Made by a program: the position numbers and the translations under genes. From the NCBI GenBank assembly GCA_002794775.1, contig NBAY01000003.1, forward strand, positions 682,001 to 746,000: a stretch of DNA of 64,000 nucleotides. Direction: 5' to 3'. This stretch comes from Porodaedalea pini (lineage: Eukaryota; Basidiomycota; Agaricomycetes; Hymenochaetales; Hymenochaetaceae). Below the pieces are notes generated by a model that ran no database searches, was not told where the DNA came from, and was given only the letters and a program-made list of their open reading frames with translations. The stretch's first letter is position 1; each line of letters opens with the position of its first letter. Shown here piece by piece: positions 32,841-43,919 of the stretch.

Positions 32841-35058
32841 TTACAGCTTCGCCCTCGGTACGCATTCAACATTTTCAGTCTTCGCCCTTTCCCTGAGTTC
32901 ACGCCTTAGGATTTTCCCGGCCGCACTGCGAGTAGATGTCAGACGCTTCCTTTGAGACATAAAGTAAGGAGAAATAACCTCTAGGGATAGCGTCAATGAC
33001 CTTCACACCTCCGCGAAGGTGTTTGTGCTTGGCGATGCGGCCCTCAATCCACTTCTGCACGGATTTCCCGAATGTCTCTTTCTCGGAATCGGATAACAGG
33101 CCCGTCCCGTGTACGACATATGCTCTACATTCAGTAGTAATGTCGGTGAATACTTCGAGGATAAGATGACAAAATATAAACTGACCGGGAATATTCAGTT
33201 GCTTCTTCATGCGACTCGACACCGATGACGCCGGAGTCTGCGATGTCAGGATGCTGAAGAAGAGTGGCTTCCAACTCGGCTGGGGGGACTGCTCGCGTAT
33301 ATCAGAATTGGTATGTCATTGAACAAGCATGAAATATCTCTATTACCTTGGAAGCCCTGTATCGTACTCTCATATGAGTGTAAGCTAAGATTGCAGTGTC
33401 TTCTGACTCGCCTTGTATTTTATTAGCTCTTTCCGACGATCCACGATACTGAAGAACCCATCCTCGTCAACCACCGCAATATCACCAGTCTTAAAGAATC
33501 CATCCTCAGACATGGTATCCTTCGTCGCCGACGGATTGTTGTGATATCCCTTCATGATCGACGGTCCCCGCACCCATAACTCTCCAGGCTCACCCTCCGG
33601 AACTTCATGTCCGTCATCATCGACCAAACGCGCTTCGAGGTTCGAAAGGAGGATACCTATTGACCCGACTTTTTCGGTGGCGAACTCTATCGGCACGGCA
33701 TGTGTCGTCGGCGACGTTTCCGTCAGTCCATAGCCCTTGTTTGAGGAGAGATAGTTAAGTGGTATGTAGATGGCCAGATAATGACTTGCTCACCTGTATG
33801 GTCGCTGGATCCGAGCCCAATGACTTGAGACAGTCAGACACCGCTTTCACGAGAGGTGCGCGGAGGGGAGCGGCACCGGATATTAATAGACGAAGGGACT
33901 TCATGGAGTACTGGGCAGTAGCTACAGACGGTTGTGAGCTAGGAAGAAGAGCTGGGATTCAGTAGAGTTACCAGGGTGACGAGCGAGGACTACGAGAATA
34001 GGCGGTATGACCAAGGCAATTGTTACTTGATACTGAGCGATATACTTGCAGAAGCCGACAGGCTCGAAAGCCGTCATAATCATGACTGGTACGTTGCAGT
34101 AGAAGCAGTACAATAACAAGTTCACGGCGCCTGTACATTCGTCCAAAGGAAAGTGTCAGGAATTAAATTTAAAGTTCAAAATCAAGCATAACGTTTTACC
34201 GTATATGTGGTAGAAGGGAGGACACCCATGACCGTGTCTCCGGCACCGAATTCTATAATGTGAATCAGCATGTTCACCATAGTCCCAAGATTCTTGTGTG
34301 TAGTCTTAATGTGAGAATGCTTGAATTAGAATCTTTATACTTTGAACAAGCATATACCGCACCTCTACGCCCTTAGGCTTGCCTGTCGTACCGGAGGAAT
34401 AGCACAAAAGATCAGTCGTGTTCGCCTCGCTGCCATCAAAATTTTCTTCCGATCCAATGGAACCTTTTCCGAGGAGTTCTTCAAGTTGCAAGAAACCTGC
34501 CCGGCCCTTGTCCTCAAGGTTCCAGCCGACCAGAATGATTCTCCTTCGAGCCTCTTTCTCATCAATCTTCAAGAGTTCAAACATCCGCAAAACCACGGGC
34601 AGCAAAGCCGGGTGTGCTAGAATGACCTTGGCGCTGGATTATAACTTCTGAGCTTCTCTCGCCTTACTTCTATTTAGAGGTTTCGCGTACCCACTATCTG
34701 TGACTTGATGAGCTAGCTCCGCAGGCTGGTACGCGCTGTTGGCTAGCGTCGCCTTAAATCCAGCAGCCAGTAGCCCGAACAGGACGAATGGGTACGCAAA
34801 TGTGTTTGGACTAAAGATAAGGACGGTATCGCCGCGTTGAAGACCAGGACCGCCGTGCTTGGGCAGTTCATTGAGAAGCCCCCATGCCAGTTCATGGGTG
34901 AGTCGACTCACGTCCCCCCGCGTCAGCTTCCGGCCTGAAGCAGCGTCGATGTACACGACCGACGATTCTTCGTGCTGCTTAACCTTGCGAAGTATATGCG
35001 TGTATACCGAGTTCTCAACGACAGGGACAGGATCAAGCTTAGACGTGTAGGTCTTCAT
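32841..35058 (-). CDS. AMP-dependent acyl/aryl-CoA ligase, 4-coumarate-CoA ligase-like, with PTS1
   Basis: An ANL-superfamily adenylating enzyme that makes an acyl- or aryl-CoA via an acyl-AMP. Landmarks: LQRGDTVLIFSPN near the N-terminus; DLLCYSSGTTGKPKGV (the phosphate-binding A3 loop, near 34,380); and GELWVRGPSIMKGYHNNP with FFKTGDIAVVDEDGFFSIVDRRKELIKYK (A7-A8). The last part, KHKHLRGGVKVIDAIP, is spliced over an intron (about 32935-32986) to SAAGKILRRELRE, the A10 motif holding the catalytic Lys. This splice moves the stop to 32841 and gives the C-terminus PRAKL; AKL fits a type-1 peroxisomal signal. The substrate cannot be told from sequence (phenylpropanoid, fatty acid or other). ATG at 35056-35058, about 560 residues. 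Confidence 0.9.
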
Positions 35059-35313
35059 GATGGTGGCAAAGAGGGAGGTGTTCACTGTACGCGAGAGGGG
35101 CGGGCAGTGCACCTACCGATGGCCAAGACAAACCGGGATTCCATCCAGGCGGATTTATCACGAGCCTTCGAGATGACGATGGTCAGCAACTAAAGTCCAG
35201 GAGAAGCACCACGCCGATCACTATTTACTTGTCAAAAGAAGATCGACTCTCGCTTAGCCGCTTACAGTAAACTGTATTGACACACATCCGAGTCTCTCGT
35301 AAGCTTATTACTA

Positions 35314-37177
35314 TTAGGTCAATGTCTTTTGCCATTGCCAGACCTTAATGCCTCCTCTCCGCCTCCAGTCCTCCTCGAACCCGTTCCTTCCTGACCACGC
35401 CTCCGAGTATCCTAGTTCCCGAAGATAACGCTTGATTCTCCTTCCGTCCCGGATATCCTCCAAGAGTGCGCCAAAGAAAACCAAATGGGAGGGCCAGCGA
35501 TGGTCCCACTTGTTGCTTGCTGGCGTCTGTGAACCTGGTTCTGTCGACGGTGATGGAGAGGGTGGAAATTCCGGGTCGACAATGACTGGAAAGCTTTCTT
35601 TGAGGTATTTGATCGGCGATACATAGAAAATGTCAGTCTGGTCAGCATAAGTTGAGATATTCAATCCGCTGTCGAAAAGAGACGTTAACCGAGTTCGTGC
35701 GCATAAAATGTTGTACTCACTTTAAGGGAGGCTCGCAACTCAGTGCCCACAGACGTCCTTCTGAAAGCTCTGGCTTATGAAGGTAAGCTTGCCACGGAGT
35801 GGAATGGCAAGGCATGAGAAATCCGACAGAGCGAAGGGTGGTCGAATCAAGTGATCTCAGATACGACAACACATTAATCTGTGCGCTGCCGTGCATTCGC
35901 ATAACATACAGACCAGGCACGATGCCCAGGATGCAAATCACTATCAGCCTTGGCGAGACCCTTCCTCTGCTTTTGACAAGTGATTTTGCAGACAGGGAAA
36001 GCATGAGGGGCAAAACAGGATGAAGGAAACGCCATTCCTTATGTCCTAGGAGAGAGTAAACGAAGATCGTCCAAATGATCATCAATAGTAACGTCTTCTG
36101 GTGTCTGAGACCTCTTCTTGCAATATCCCATGCGCCGAAGGCAAAGGATGGCAGGCAAGCGTTCAAGATAATAGGAAGTCCTTGTGCGAGGTAGTAATGC
36201 CATGGTGCTTGGCCATAGAACAGAGAGACCGATGACAGGTTGGTAAGCACGAAGTTAAGCGGCGTGAATGTTGCTTTCCCGAAGTATAGACTATCGATGC
36301 AAACGAGGAATACAACAGTGAACAACCTATAAACGTGGCTTCCTTAGTAATTTACGCTGCAAATGAGAAAACGTACTTACGCTGTAGTAAAACACACAGT
36401 GAAGAGCATGCCAATAAGTCCTTTGTTCGAGCGCGCACGCCAACAAAGCTCCGAGAATAAGAAGGTCCATATGATGATGCCCGTAGGACGAACCAAGCAG
36501 CTTGTTGCTGCAAGAGCAAATGCGAACTGGAGCTGCCTATAGCATTGATGTTCGGTTGAACTTAATATAGCAGCCTAAATAGACAAGCATACCTATAGGT
36601 ATATATTGAATGCCAGGGCCAGAAACAAAGTGCTGCATTAGTCAAGGATGTTTCTACAGAATTGGAGAGCGTCCGGCTCAAAGCTAAGACATGGAAAAAT
36701 GAAGTGAGGGAGAGGACAAACTTCGAACCATTAGACTTTCATTAAAAGCAAGACACAATTAGCGCTTACAGCAGTATCGGCATAACGCTCTCCCAATAAT
36801 TGTTTGGCCAGCTCTCGAGTACTGATATCCGTTATAGCAGCAACTGTGCCTTGGAAGACCTTTGGTGCTATGATCTTTGGAATCTCAGTCAGACATGCTC
36901 TCGTGCAGATTTCAGCAATGTTCACCAAAGTTTCGCCATTATCCCAACCGGTGACTTTCAAGATCCAGTAAACCGGCATGTAAAGCGCTGGAAAGAACAC
37001 GCTGCGTATGGGCGGTGACGCCGTCCACTCCCAGGTAAGGTGTCCATAACCGAAGACCGCATGATGAGCGACTTCAAGGCTTTGGAAGAACTCGTCGGGC
37101 TGGAAGAATGTACGTGTTGATACCGCGATGAGGATGCGCCAGGCGAGAGCTATGAGGATGATTGACGTGGTCTTCAT
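35314..37177 (-). CDS. GPI10: GPI mannosyltransferase III (Gpi10/PIG-B)
   Basis: An ER membrane GT22 enzyme that adds the third mannose of the GPI anchor from dolichyl-phosphate mannose. The first lumenal loop has TRTFFQPDEFFQSLEVAH followed by FGYGHLTWEWT, the DE motif of the family. Multiple hydrophobic helices follow, and further on come LGHKEWRFLHPVLPLM (the HKEWRF signature) and VGFLMPCHSTPWQAYLH, characteristic of Gpi10. The C-terminus (EDWRRRGGIKVWQWQ) is also typical. About six introns; exon borders between 36,330 and 36,740 were not fully resolved. The start codon is at 37175-37177, head to head with guanine deaminase 121 bp away. Confidence 0.94.
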
Positions 37178-37298
37178 GCAAGTGTAAGCCGCGTCGTAAT
37201 CTTATCTCTACGCTCATGAGCGGACTTAGATATGGTCCACGTTGTCTCCTCGTCACAAGCTTGGGCCTTACACGAGTCACTCCTCCTCTATTCCTGCC

Positions 37299-39162
37299 AT
37301 GTCAAGCTCGAATCTGTCTACAGTCTCTGTTTTCTATGGCGCAGTCATAAATCCCGAGAGCCTCACCGAGTACGCTCTCCTTCCACGAGCACTCATTGCT
37401 GTAGACGCCAGTGGCCACATAGCGTGGATTGAACAGGATGTAGACTTTCAGGACGTGCAGAAGGTAATCGACCGCAGGCTACCCGAGATTCAAGTACCTT
37501 CCGGGAGTGAGGTATACATCGTCTTGACAGAGCTGGAGGATGGCGAATTCATCTTACCGGGTTTCGTCGACACACATACAGTGAGTGCAAATCTACAATA
37601 TCAATGTGCTCGAATTGACCATGCTGTTAGCATGCCCCGCAAGTCCCCAACATGGGAAGGTTCGATCCATGACTTTCATACTCCTCCGTCCACTTGGTGA
37701 ACGAGCAAATTCCAGTGGACAGCAGTATGAGCTCCTCGACTGGTTGGAGAACGTCACATTTCCGATGGAGTCCCAGTTCCAGGACGTCGAATTCGCGAGG
37801 AAAGTCTATCCGGAGGTTGTCCGGCGCTTTATTGACTGTGGTGTGAGTGAGCAAGGTCAAGCATACTGTTCGATGTTTAGTTTATTGAAATATTACAGAC
37901 CACTACGTGTTGTTACTATGGAAGCCTTCATCTAGAGTCTACGAAGGTTCTGGCAGATGTTGTTCTGAAACTAGGTAGATCATTTACACATGCAGTTTGT
38001 GTTCAATATCTGATGCTCAACAATTAGGCCAGCGTGCCCTAGTCGGAGTGAGTCGTTCGAGAAGTCCGACTCAAAGCAAGTGCTGACATTAGGTCTAGAA
38101 ATGTAATATGGATCGGAACTGCCCAGATTACTACCGCGAGCCTTCTGCGAAAAGCTCATTGCATGCGACAAAGGAGCTAATATCATACATTCGCTCCCTA
38201 AAGTCCGATTTAATACATCCCGTCCTCACTCCTCGTTTCGCCATCACCTGCACAAGTGACCTTCTCCGCGGCCTCGGCGACATGGCCAAATCAGATAGCA
38301 CGCTGGCCATTCAGACACATATATCTGAGAATAAGGACGAAATCACATTCACGAAGGAATTGTTCCCGGAATACTCGTCGTATGCGGATGTGTACGATCA
38401 GCATGGGCTCCTGAGCGAGAGAACTATCTTGGCGCATGCCGTTCATTTGAACGAGCACGAAATGGCTCTTATCAAGGAGAGGGGCGTAGGTATAAGTCAT
38501 TGTCCGCCGAGCAATTTCAATTTACGGAGCGGGATGGCGAAAGTTGGTGAGATGCTCGATAGAGGGATCAAGGTAGCTATCAAATGATTTATTTTGTGAT
38601 TGAAAAGGATAGGACATAACAGACAATTATGTCACAGGTTGGCCTCGGAACAGATGTATCAGGCGGATTCTCTCCCTCCATTCTCACAGGTATTCAGCAC
38701 GCCTCCATCTGTTCCAAGATGGTCGCTTTCCAGACTGCAGTAGACTCATCTCAAGTACATTCGCGATTCGCAGGCAAGCAGCTCCCGATCGCAACACTTC
38801 TCTATCTCGCAACACTCGGTGGCGCGTCTCTTTGCTGCTTGGCGGACAAGATTGGCTCTTTCGCGCCCGGCAAGAGCTTTGATGCACTCGTCGTCAGTGC
38901 ACGTCCTGAGATGGGGAACCCGGCATTATGGAGTCTGCCCGGCGAGTTCTCGAGGATTGGCAGCAAGATGCGCCAATTTAGTGGACAGGAGGCACGAAAG
39001 AGGCTGGATGGTCTGCTCGAACGCTTCCTTTTCGGCGGCGACGATAGAAATATACTAAAGGTTTTCGTGCAGGGCGATTGCATTGGAGGAAAGGAACCTG
39101 AGCCTTTCTTAGAAGCCTCGTCCGAATTAAAGTCATATAGACCTAGAGGATTAGTCTATTAG
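37299..39162 (+). CDS. GUD1: Guanine deaminase
   Basis: Hydrolyses guanine to xanthine and ammonia for purine salvage; a zinc amidohydrolase of the cytosol. After an N-terminal beta domain, ILPGFVDTHT splices to HAPQVPNMG, giving the HxH zinc ligands. Next come YELLDWLENVTFPMESQF, TTTCCYYGSLH and MDRNCPDYYRE, then VLTPRFAITCTSDLLRGLG, IQTHISENKDE (zinc His), AHAVHLNEHEM (His), ISHCPPSNFNLRSGM and GLGTDVSGGFSPSI (catalytic Asp). About five introns; the exon ending near 38583 joins GIKV to GLGTDV. All metal ligands and the catalytic residues are present. The C-terminus ends RGLVY at 39162. Confidence 0.95.
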
Positions 39163-39716
39163 TCTGATATGTGATCGACATTGATTATGCAACATAATGC
39201 AAGTTCGACCTACAAGCTAATGCTGTCTGCTTACCGTTCGAAACAATTATTATGAAAATAGTAAGGCGAAACATCAAATCTACTACATAGCAAAAACTAG
39301 ACACTGATTTCAGATTCCATTAAGATGTACTTGTATTGTACATTGGTATGTCTGCAAGGTTTTTTCTAAATTTTTCCATGTCTTAGACTCTGCCTCCCTC
39401 TTCCTATCAATCTTCCAGCCACAATAGTTACTACCTGCAGTAACTTTCCGAAGAGTTTCGGCGTGGGTGCAAGTGCGGAGTAACCTGGACTGTTCGCTCT
39501 CCGCAGCACAGGTGACTTGTACATATGATTTAATCATCTGCAGGCTGCTTAGATTTTTCTTTTATTTATCCGAAGTAGTCAGAATCAATATAGCGCGCCT
39601 CCGCCCTCATCCGGCTCACGCATCGCACCTGCCCTGATGGCATCTTCCTCCAAAAACCTGATCTCCGTGCAGCCTGTGAGCAAAGAACGCGCGCTCCTGG
39701 TTTAAAAGCCAGCTAC
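39163..39716. other. Convergent intergenic region
   Basis: 554 bases of 3' flank shared by guanine deaminase (+) and the ATG15-like gene (-). AT-rich; the short open frames show no features. No RNA gene recognised. Confidence 0.6.
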
Positions 39717-41552
39717 TTAATGGGCTGCTGTGATGCCCTGCCTGGATCTGACTGCAGATGCGGAGGGAGGCGTAAGGGTCTGCTCATAAACGTTCACGAC
39801 AAATGACAATGAGGGTACAGGAAAGAGTGCCATGAGCTCGTCGCCCATCGACGGGGAGGGCAAGTTGGATGCAGGAAAGCCACTGGAGGACCTCATCCCC
39901 TGAGACCATTTGATGGCACGCGGATCCAGTAAATCAATCCTAGGAAACGTCGACCAATTCACCCTAGAATCCTGTGCCGTCAATTTATGCATATACATAC
40001 AATGATTTAATAGTACAAGATTGCAGATAACTTATGATGGACCTCGACTCGATTAAACTGAAATATCCTTGTCTTTGAAATCGCCGAACTCCCACTTATA
40101 ACATTCCGAAGCCTAATTCACTATCAAAAAACATGCCTTTCGTAAGAAGAGGAAGTTACTCACAAGACAGTCAGGGTCTTCATCTACTGCGAGCGGCACC
40201 TGTCTTCCTGATTCCCATTCTCGCTCATCCGCAAGAACCACAGTAATGACCTCGCGAATGGTATGCTTTGTTACGTCCAATGCGCGCCATCCAAACGCCC
40301 CCATCGTATCATATACGACTTTCTTTCCAAGATGGCAAGCAGTCTCGAGGGCATAACCTGACTGACTGCACACGCTTCCAATGCCAGTACAAGCGCCCTG
40401 CGGTATTGGGTCCGCATTGTGGTAGACATGAGTAATAGGCGTCCGAGGAGGCATAGGTAGGTGGAGCCGTGATGCTGCGAGTAGCTCGCCGGGAGATTCG
40501 AAGGCTACCGAAGGGACTCCAAACGTCGAACCCAATAGCGCAGCCAGGGCGCCCCCGAGCGAATGACCGGTGAGCCAGATATTGGCTGACGGATAGAGGC
40601 TCGTCAAATTATTATACAAATTCTGTAAAAGACATTGGTCACAGACCACAACAGAGAAACTGGGAATTCTTTGACTTACAACTCCCACAGAATAGAACAA
40701 ACTGTCCTCTATGAGTGCTTTCGACAAGCACGTATTATCGCATCTCCAATGCTTGGAGAAACAGTCGCAAACGGTGCTGAAGATCCAGGAAATGTCGACG
40801 CGCGCACAACAGCATGAGAATAACAGATTGTCGTTGAATTTATCCTTCTTGGAAGTTGGCCCTTGGACAGTAGTGCCCTTGATCGACAAAATAATTGTAG
40901 AGTTGTCTGACGATACAAAAACGTGCCCTCGGAAACCGTCAGCTGTATCCTCCCAGCCAACCGGGAGAGACTGCAACATGGTGATAAACGTTTGAATAAT
41001 CGTCAGTCTATTCGAATGCCAACTCACTTCATTCCATACGCCGTCGAGATCATACCAGTTCTTCTGTCCAGGGAGTGCGTAAGCATTTCCGGACATCATC
41101 GCAAGCTGCTGCAGCGTGTGCCGATCTTCAATGTCTGGACCCTCAACTTCAACCTCATCCCACTCGACTGCCACGTCCTCAGAATTGAAACGAGCATCCA
41201 TGAATGCATCAATCGATCGAGGTCTATAAACCATTGTCGGACGTGTCAAAAGCGTCGGAGTCGGATAGCCATAAGAATTCTGCTTGTCCTGCACATCGAA
41301 TTGAATACCATTATCCTGTGGACGAGATGAATGATCCTTCTCCAGACGGAAAGTAAGGGTATGCGGACGCTCTGTGATCGCCGGATGGAGTTTCTCTTGA
41401 GGTGAAAAGAAAATCCAGAGACTGAGTAAAGTACAGGAAAGAAAGATCATAAAATTCCAGGACATTGTCACAGTGGGGACACTAGAGGCATTTGACGAGC
41501 TGTTGTGGTCAATGTTCGTGGTTAGAGGGAGAGTGTCAAGATCGGCGCACAT
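39717..41552 (-). CDS. ATG15: Autophagic phospholipase/lipase Atg15
   Basis: A vacuolar lipase that dissolves autophagic bodies; the family enters the vacuole as a type-II membrane protein through multivesicular bodies. A membrane anchor near the N-terminus (FMIFLSCTLLSLWIFF) is followed by LQQLAMMSGNAY, GVWNEVSWHSN, HVFVSSDNSTIILSIKGT, the Cys-rich FSCCCAR, and the nucleophile elbow WLTGHSLGGALAALLG. THVYHNADPIP and TACHLGKKVVYDT are also family marks. An intron after DPDCL leads to DSRVNWSTFP and a Pro/Ser tail ending at 39717. The start at 41552 (MCADLD) was chosen as the first ATG giving an anchor with a short cytosolic part; 41465 (MSWNFM) is an alternative. Catalytic Ser, Asp and His are all visible. 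Confidence 0.92.
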
Positions 41553-41826
41553 GTGGCAGTTGCTTTCCGAGAGCGCTTCAAAATAGGCAAACCTCGCCCG
41601 CACTCTTTAGAGTTAGACTCTCACTCTCGAGTTGACCCTCGTGTTGGCCCCTATCGTCGACCACGGCGGAGGGCGTCAGAGAGCTTCTGAATATATCCTG
41701 TTGTACTTCTAACTGTGTTCTACTCCCTCCATTGCGACGCTTGTACAATACTTGCATTTGTTTCCTCGCTACTCTGGCATCTTTCTGACGATCTCATGAT
41801 TTACGACTCTAACGAACACACTTGAA

Positions 41827-43561
41827 ATGTATCATTCTCAGCGATTGGACACCCCACCACCTCCTTCACAATTCCGCAGACCATGGTCCCCGCTGGAATT
41901 CGAATCCTATAGCCGGAATGCAGCGCAGGGGCCGCGACGCGACCCTTCGGACGCAGATGCGTCTGTTGAGGTCCTCGACCTAGCGGACTATACCATGATG
42001 CTGCCGCAACACCACGATAATAGGCATGGTGATTATGTGTCCCGGGAAAGGTCTTATTATCCAGAATATCCCGCTACGCCGCCTAGAAGTTTCTCTCTTG
42101 CGAGTCGAGGTTCAATTCCTACTAGCCCGCAGTCCCTTGCTTCAGGCGTTAGCTCGTCCTCGCACACTCAATCTCCTCGTTTGTATACCCCTCCGCCTTC
42201 GCACCGTCCGCTTTCCCTTCCACCTCCTCGGTTCGCGCACTCTCCGCCTGCGACTACTTCAGGCCGTTCTCACAATTACCCTTGGCTTGTGGAGCCCCAA
42301 GACATCACCGAGCAGGACGAAGAAGTCGATCTATCTGCCTTTCCAGAATGGTCAAGGAACTGGTATCGGAACCAGAAGCCAATAAACACAATGGTCGATC
42401 CTTATACTCCTGTCCCCGCCTTTGATCCTGTATTACTATCCTCTTCACACGGCACTCTAAATGGCTTTTCTCCAGCACGGCCATATTCTTCGACTAACGA
42501 CTCATATCGTAACCTTCTTCCTTGGTCCCCTGACGACGATGGTAGAGACACCCGCGTTACTCCAGAAATGAAGGAGGAACGGATGCGAATGCTCGAACGC
42601 GAGTTTGGTCGCAACAGCTTGAAGCAAGAGGTAAGGCATCACGGATCGAAGGTGATAGGCAGTGTCAACGCGAAAGGAGAGATAATTACCCCAGGCCCGA
42701 AGAAACGCATTATCGTGAGATGGATGCAAGGCGCATTTGCACTAGGTGCCGCCATAGCGTCATTGTATTCCGCCTTTGTATGTCGCAAAGTTAGAACTAT
42801 TGTTTATAACCGCTCACATTGTTTTTAATTGGATTTGTCAGATATTGAAACCCACTGGAAGTCCGCCGCTGAGAGGAACGGTCTCCGCATACCTCCTCTA
42901 CTTTCTTTCAATCATCAGTGTCCTCCTCTTGCTTCACATGTTCGTGTTTCGGCCGTGCTGCTGTTCTGGCAAACGCGGTCGGAAGACGAACCAAGAAGGA
43001 CCCGCTGGTATGATGGTTCTTCCTGTGCAGGGGCTCCCTGGAGCCCCGAACAAGAAGAAGAAAGGCCGGAAGAAGGGGAAAGACAATGATGCCGGTAGGG
43101 TGTCTGTAAATCTTATCGTCGATCCCTCTATGTTCGACAGCCTTGGTCATCGTGACGAAGAGAAGGCTGATGATGAAGAAACTGGTTCGTCTTCGGGTCG
43201 AGCGGGGGGAAGGAGGCGCGGGGTATTTGAAGGGCTGGCAATGGAGCAACAGTGGAAGGTGGCACGAAAGCATTTGAAGCGTCTGCTTTTCTTTGACATA
43301 GCATTGTTCCTACTCTGGGGAGCCGAGCTCATTGTGATCCTCCTTGGAAAGCGGTGTCCTGTAGAGAAGTTCGAAGGCTGGTGAGTTCATTTCATGCCTT
43401 TTTCAGTGTCCGAATTGCAGACTGATAATTCTGTTAGGTGTGACGGTTACAACGTTGCGACGGCCTTGGCTGCGTTCCTTAGCGTGTCCTTCGGCTTGAG
43501 TACTTTCTTCGATGTGAAGGACCTACATCTCAGCAAGGCTTCTCCTCGAACGCGGACATAA
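41827..43561 (+). CDS. Four-helix membrane protein with long disordered N-terminus
   Basis: I do not recognise the family. Three exons: 41827-42777, 42841-43381 and 43439-43561, approximately. Residues 1-290 are Pro/Ser/Tyr-rich and probably cytosolic, with several TPPP and SPR-type sites. They are followed by a conserved-looking juxtamembrane stretch (TPEMKEERMRMLEREFG) and then four hydrophobic helices: GAFALGAAIASLYSAF, VSAYLLYFLSIISVLLLL, LLFFDIALFLLWGAELIVILL and TALAAFLSVSFGL. Between helices two and three lies a basic loop (KKKKGRKKGKDND) and an acidic/Gly-rich segment. A CPVEKFEGWCDGYN loop between helices three and four holds two Cys that could pair. It is head to head with ATG15, 274 bp apart. 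Confidence 0.75.
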
Positions 43562-43919
43562 ACGCCGCATTGCAGCTCCCTTCGACTGCTTGCTCTATTT
43601 TATAAATAATTGTTGTTACTCCGGCTATATGGACTTACCCTCATGAACTCACGACATTGACGACTTGCTGATCTTGCCCTTGACTTGCATGTTTTGGAAA
43701 TATTTGTACGTAAGTATCTTAGTCGTCGCTTTGAATTCGTTGCCGATCACAAATGATCGACATTCCAGCTTCGTATGTGTCCCAACTTGTATCGCCACCC
43801 CCGCCACTTCGCCACTCGGTGGTTGACCTCATCCACCATTGTCCAAAGTCTCGCCTTGTGTGAAGAAAAGACAATAATACCTTGGCACTGTATGTCATTG
43901 ACAAATCCGAGGCTAGAGG
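43562..43919. other. Short intergenic region
   Basis: 358 bases between tandem plus-strand genes; the 3' flank of the membrane-protein gene and the promoter of the F-box-like gene. No feature of its own. Confidence 0.6.

Noticed and set aside
34372..34620. Plus-strand frame opposite the acyl-CoA ligase
   Set aside because: Antisense of the SSGTTGKPKG region; a shadow.
35061..35069. GGTGGCAAA, identical to the yeast proteasome control element (PACE)
   Set aside because: It lies just upstream of the acyl-CoA ligase start and not near RPN8 or RPT3, and the Rpn4/PACE system is not established in basidiomycetes.
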